From the NCBI GenBank assembly GCA_910584235.1, contig CAJTZD010000076.1:1-15192 (forward strand): DNA of 15,192 nucleotides, read 5' to 3'. Made by a program: the position numbers and the translations under genes. The notes under the pieces are model-generated. The model did not search any database. It was given only the letters and a program-made list of their open reading frames with translations, and had not been told where the DNA came from. Positions 13,692 to 15,192 of this stretch are shown piece after piece (position 1 is the first letter of the stretch; each line of letters opens with the position of its first letter). The stretch comes from an uncultured Acetatifactor sp. Its GTDB lineage: Bacteria; Bacillota; Clostridia; Lachnospirales; Lachnospiraceae.

Positions 13692-14489
13692 ATGGGAGAC
13701 ATGGAAACAAAGCAGACAAAATGGGAAGAATTAAGCATATCCAATGATTTCCTGTTTGGCAAGGTCATGCAGAATCCGGAACTGTGCAAAGAGTTATTGC
13801 AGAGGATTCTCCCGGATTTGAACATTGAACGCATTGAATATCCGGAATTACAGAAAAGTATCAACATGGATATGGATGCCCGCAGTGTGAGGCTGGATGT
13901 GTATGTAAAAGATGAGAAAGAAGTGGTTTACGACATAGAAATGCAGGTAAGCCATACCAAGGAACTTGCTAAGAGAAGCCGGTATTATCAAAGTATGATA
14001 GACCTGCAGCTTATTGATAAAGGGCAGCTTTATGATGAGTTAAAGCGAAGCTATGTTATATTTATCTGTCCATTTGATTTATATGGGAAAGGGCGGCATA
14101 TTTATACCTTTGAAAATATCTGTAAAGAAGACGGCAGCATTTCCATGGGTGATGAGGCGGTAAAGATATTTCTCAATGCAAAAGGAACTCTGGATGATGT
14201 GAGTGATGAATTAAAGGCGTTCCTTGATTATGTGGCAGGGAAGAAGCCGAAGGATGCCTATGTGGAGAGATTGGAAGAAGCGGTAAAAGAGGCCAAGAAG
14301 AATAGAGAATGGAGGCATGAGTATATGACGTTGTTGATGAGAGACCAGGAGAATGTGAAAAAAGGTGAGGAAATGTTGGCAAAATTAATAATACTTTTAA
14401 GTGAAGATGGCCGTTTATCAGATGTTATCAAAGTATCACAGGATAAAGAATATCGTCAGGAACTTTATGTGGAATATCATATCATTTAA
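13692..14489 (+). CDS. Rpn-family PD-(D/E)XK nuclease / putative transposase (PDDEXK_2)
   Basis: The protein has 265 residues from the ATG at 13692; AGGTGG at 13681-13686 lies 5 bases upstream, favouring this start over GTG 13683 or ATG 13701. It resembles the recombination-promoting nuclease Rpn / PDDEXK_2 family. The N-terminus ISNDFLFGKVMQNPELCKELLQRIL is the usual opening. The active-site region is SVRLDVYVKDEKEVVYDIEMQ, with D69 and E83-x-Q85, the family's E-x-Q variant of the E-x-K motif. After it come RSRYYQSMID and the C-terminal EDGRLSDVIKVSQDKEYRQELY, typical of the family. Rpn proteins are metal-dependent DNA endonucleases that raise RecA-independent recombination, and many occur as multi-copy accessory genes. 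It lies between the two rlmH-end repeats with its own promoter. Whether it acts on these repeats is unknown. Confidence 0.88.
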   Translation: MGDMETKQTKWEELSISNDFLFGKVMQNPELCKELLQRILPDLNIERIEYPELQKSINMDMDARSVRLDVYVKDEKEVVYDIEMQVSHTKELAKRSRYYQSMIDLQLIDKGQLYDELKRSYVIFICPFDLYGKGRHIYTFENICKEDGSISMGDEAVKIFLNAKGTLDDVSDELKAFLDYVAGKKPKDAYVERLEEAVKEAKKNREWRHEYMTLLMRDQENVKKGEEMLAKLIILLSEDGRLSDVIKVSQDKEYRQELYVEYHII

Positions 14490-14504
14490 AAGCAGAGCAT
14501 CGCA

Positions 14505-14533
14505 GGGCAGAAAATTTTAAAAGTTTTCTGTCC
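14505..14533 (+). terminator. Hairpin after the Rpn-type gene, possible weak terminator
   Basis: GGGCAGAAAATT and AGTTTTCTGTCC form a stem of about 12 bp with two G-U pairs and a small loop, starting 15 bases after the stop codon. The following sequence is ATAAATAATATT rather than a T-run, so termination efficiency is doubtful. Confidence 0.4.
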
Positions 14534-14572
14534 ATAAATAATATTACGAGATTTTTCGCACTTAGGTATGAT

Positions 14573-14600
14573 ATGGAGAGCCGTATCACAAGTAAGGGCG
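14573..14600 (+). repeat. Right copy of the rlmH 3'-end repeat (candidate attachment site)
   Basis: This copy reads as codons for Y-G-E-P-Y-H-K and a TAA stop, then GGGCG. It matches the left copy at 25 of 28 positions, and similarity stops abruptly on both sides: the frame upstream has stop codons and does not resemble rlmH. So this is a short duplicated end, not a pseudogene of the whole gene. The silent third-position differences suggest it came from a related but distinct rlmH allele. Confidence 0.8.
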
Positions 14601-14641
14601 GATAGGGCTATTTTAATGAGCAGACAGAAAGGGAACCTAAA

Positions 14642-15169
14642 GTGAAAATAGAACCGATTGAAACTTCAAGACTTATATTGCGAGGCTTTACAAAAGAAGA
14701 TGCGCTATGGGCCTATAGTATATGGAACGATCCCGAAATGGGGGAGTACTTACCTGACGAGGCGAAAGAAGAAATAGATCATGAATATATAAAAAAGTTA
14801 GAGGTACTTGGAGAAGACGAGGAGTGCTGTTATTTAATTCCGGTGTTAAAAAATTCGGGGCAACGTGTAGGAACCTGCAGTTTTATGCTAAGTGAAGACA
14901 AAAAACTCTATGATATTGCTTATTGTGTACATAAAGATTTCTGGTGTCAGGGATATGCCACTGAAATAGCGCAGGGAATGATTGCGTATGCACGTATTCA
15001 GGGTGCAGAAAAAGTTACTATTTTAGTCAGTAAAGGGAATGTTCCTTCAAACCGTGTTGCGGTGAAATGCGGTGGGAGAATTATTGCTGAAAAAACATAT
15101 AAAAAAAGAGGGACTGATGTCACTATGGAAGAATACATAGAATTAATTTCGATGTTGAATCCCCTTTAA
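14642..15169 (+). CDS. GNAT-family N-acetyltransferase (RimJ/RimL type)
   Basis: The protein has 175 residues from a GTG start, with AAAGGG 8 bases upstream. The opening IEPIETSRLILRGFTKEDA is characteristic of the RimJ/RimL-like Acetyltransf_3 group. The acetyl-CoA binding segment is DIAYCVHKDFWCQGYATEIA with the Q-G-Y-A turn at about 103-106. NVPSNRVAVKCGGRII forms the C-terminal core. The enzyme transfers acetyl from acetyl-CoA to an amine; the substrate (ribosomal protein N-terminus, an antibiotic, or a small metabolite) cannot be told from sequence. It lies just right of the second rlmH-end repeat in A+T-rich DNA and is likely accessory. Confidence 0.88.
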   Translation: MKIEPIETSRLILRGFTKEDALWAYSIWNDPEMGEYLPDEAKEEIDHEYIKKLEVLGEDEECCYLIPVLKNSGQRVGTCSFMLSEDKKLYDIAYCVHKDFWCQGYATEIAQGMIAYARIQGAEKVTILVSKGNVPSNRVAVKCGGRIIAEKTYKKRGTDVTMEEYIELISMLNPL

Positions 15170-15192
15170 AACAAAGGGCTCTCAGGTAGGGT

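Noticed and set aside
13692..14489. Rpn-type protein as the recombinase that inserted the element at rlmH
   Set aside because: Rpn/PDDEXK_2 proteins are nucleases promoting general recombination and are not known to catalyse site-specific integration. No serine or tyrosine recombinase motifs are present.

Overview
The window looks like chromosomal DNA of an anaerobic Gram-positive bacterium of the Clostridia, most likely Lachnospiraceae. The evidence is strong GGAGG-type ribosome binding sites, sigma-A promoters with extended -10 boxes, formate-tetrahydrofolate ligase beside an electron-bifurcating NfnAB pair, two membrane-anchored zinc-ribbon proteins of a kind common in that family, and an Rpn-type PD-(D/E)XK protein. 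Nearly all genes read left to right. The exception is the partial gene at the left edge.

Left part (1-2.4 kb): a divergent pair. A leftward AraC-type regulator, cut by the window edge, faces a rightward GH123-like glycoside hydrolase. The intergenic stretch between them holds a striking array of inverted repeats with a 39-bp period. The hydrolase gene ends at a clear intrinsic terminator.

Centre (2.5-11.6 kb): a promoter with an extended -10 box drives ftsK/spoIIIE (DNA translocase). It is followed closely by fhs (one-carbon metabolism), a zinc-ribbon/TM/TPR/chitobiase-C-like membrane protein, nfnA and nfnB (NADH-dependent reduced ferredoxin:NADP+ oxidoreductase) and a small Dabb-family protein. 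No convincing terminator is visible between these genes, so they could form one long operon. fhs supplies formyl-THF and NfnAB supplies NADPH, so a link through reductive one-carbon metabolism is reasonable but inferred. The 3' end of nfnB is followed by a partial, rearranged second copy of itself.

Right-centre (11.6-13.3 kb): a non-coding stretch of about 300 bp holds a promoter-like sequence and a perfect 15-bp inverted repeat. It is followed by a second zinc-ribbon membrane protein and by rlmH, which starts at TTG and has the usual 159 residues.

Right edge (13.28 kb onward): the DNA becomes visibly richer in A+T. The last codons, stop and next bases of rlmH recur 1,318 bp downstream (25 of 28 positions identical, the three differences all at third codon positions). 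They flank a short orphan ORF and an Rpn/PDDEXK_2 nuclease-family gene. A GNAT acetyltransferase follows the second copy. The rlmH 3' end is the attachment site of SCC elements in staphylococci, so this layout is the most interesting observation in the window: a possible SCC-like or otherwise site-specific integration locus in a clostridial genome. No recombinase gene lies inside the window, so the element would have to be a remnant or extend beyond the right edge.
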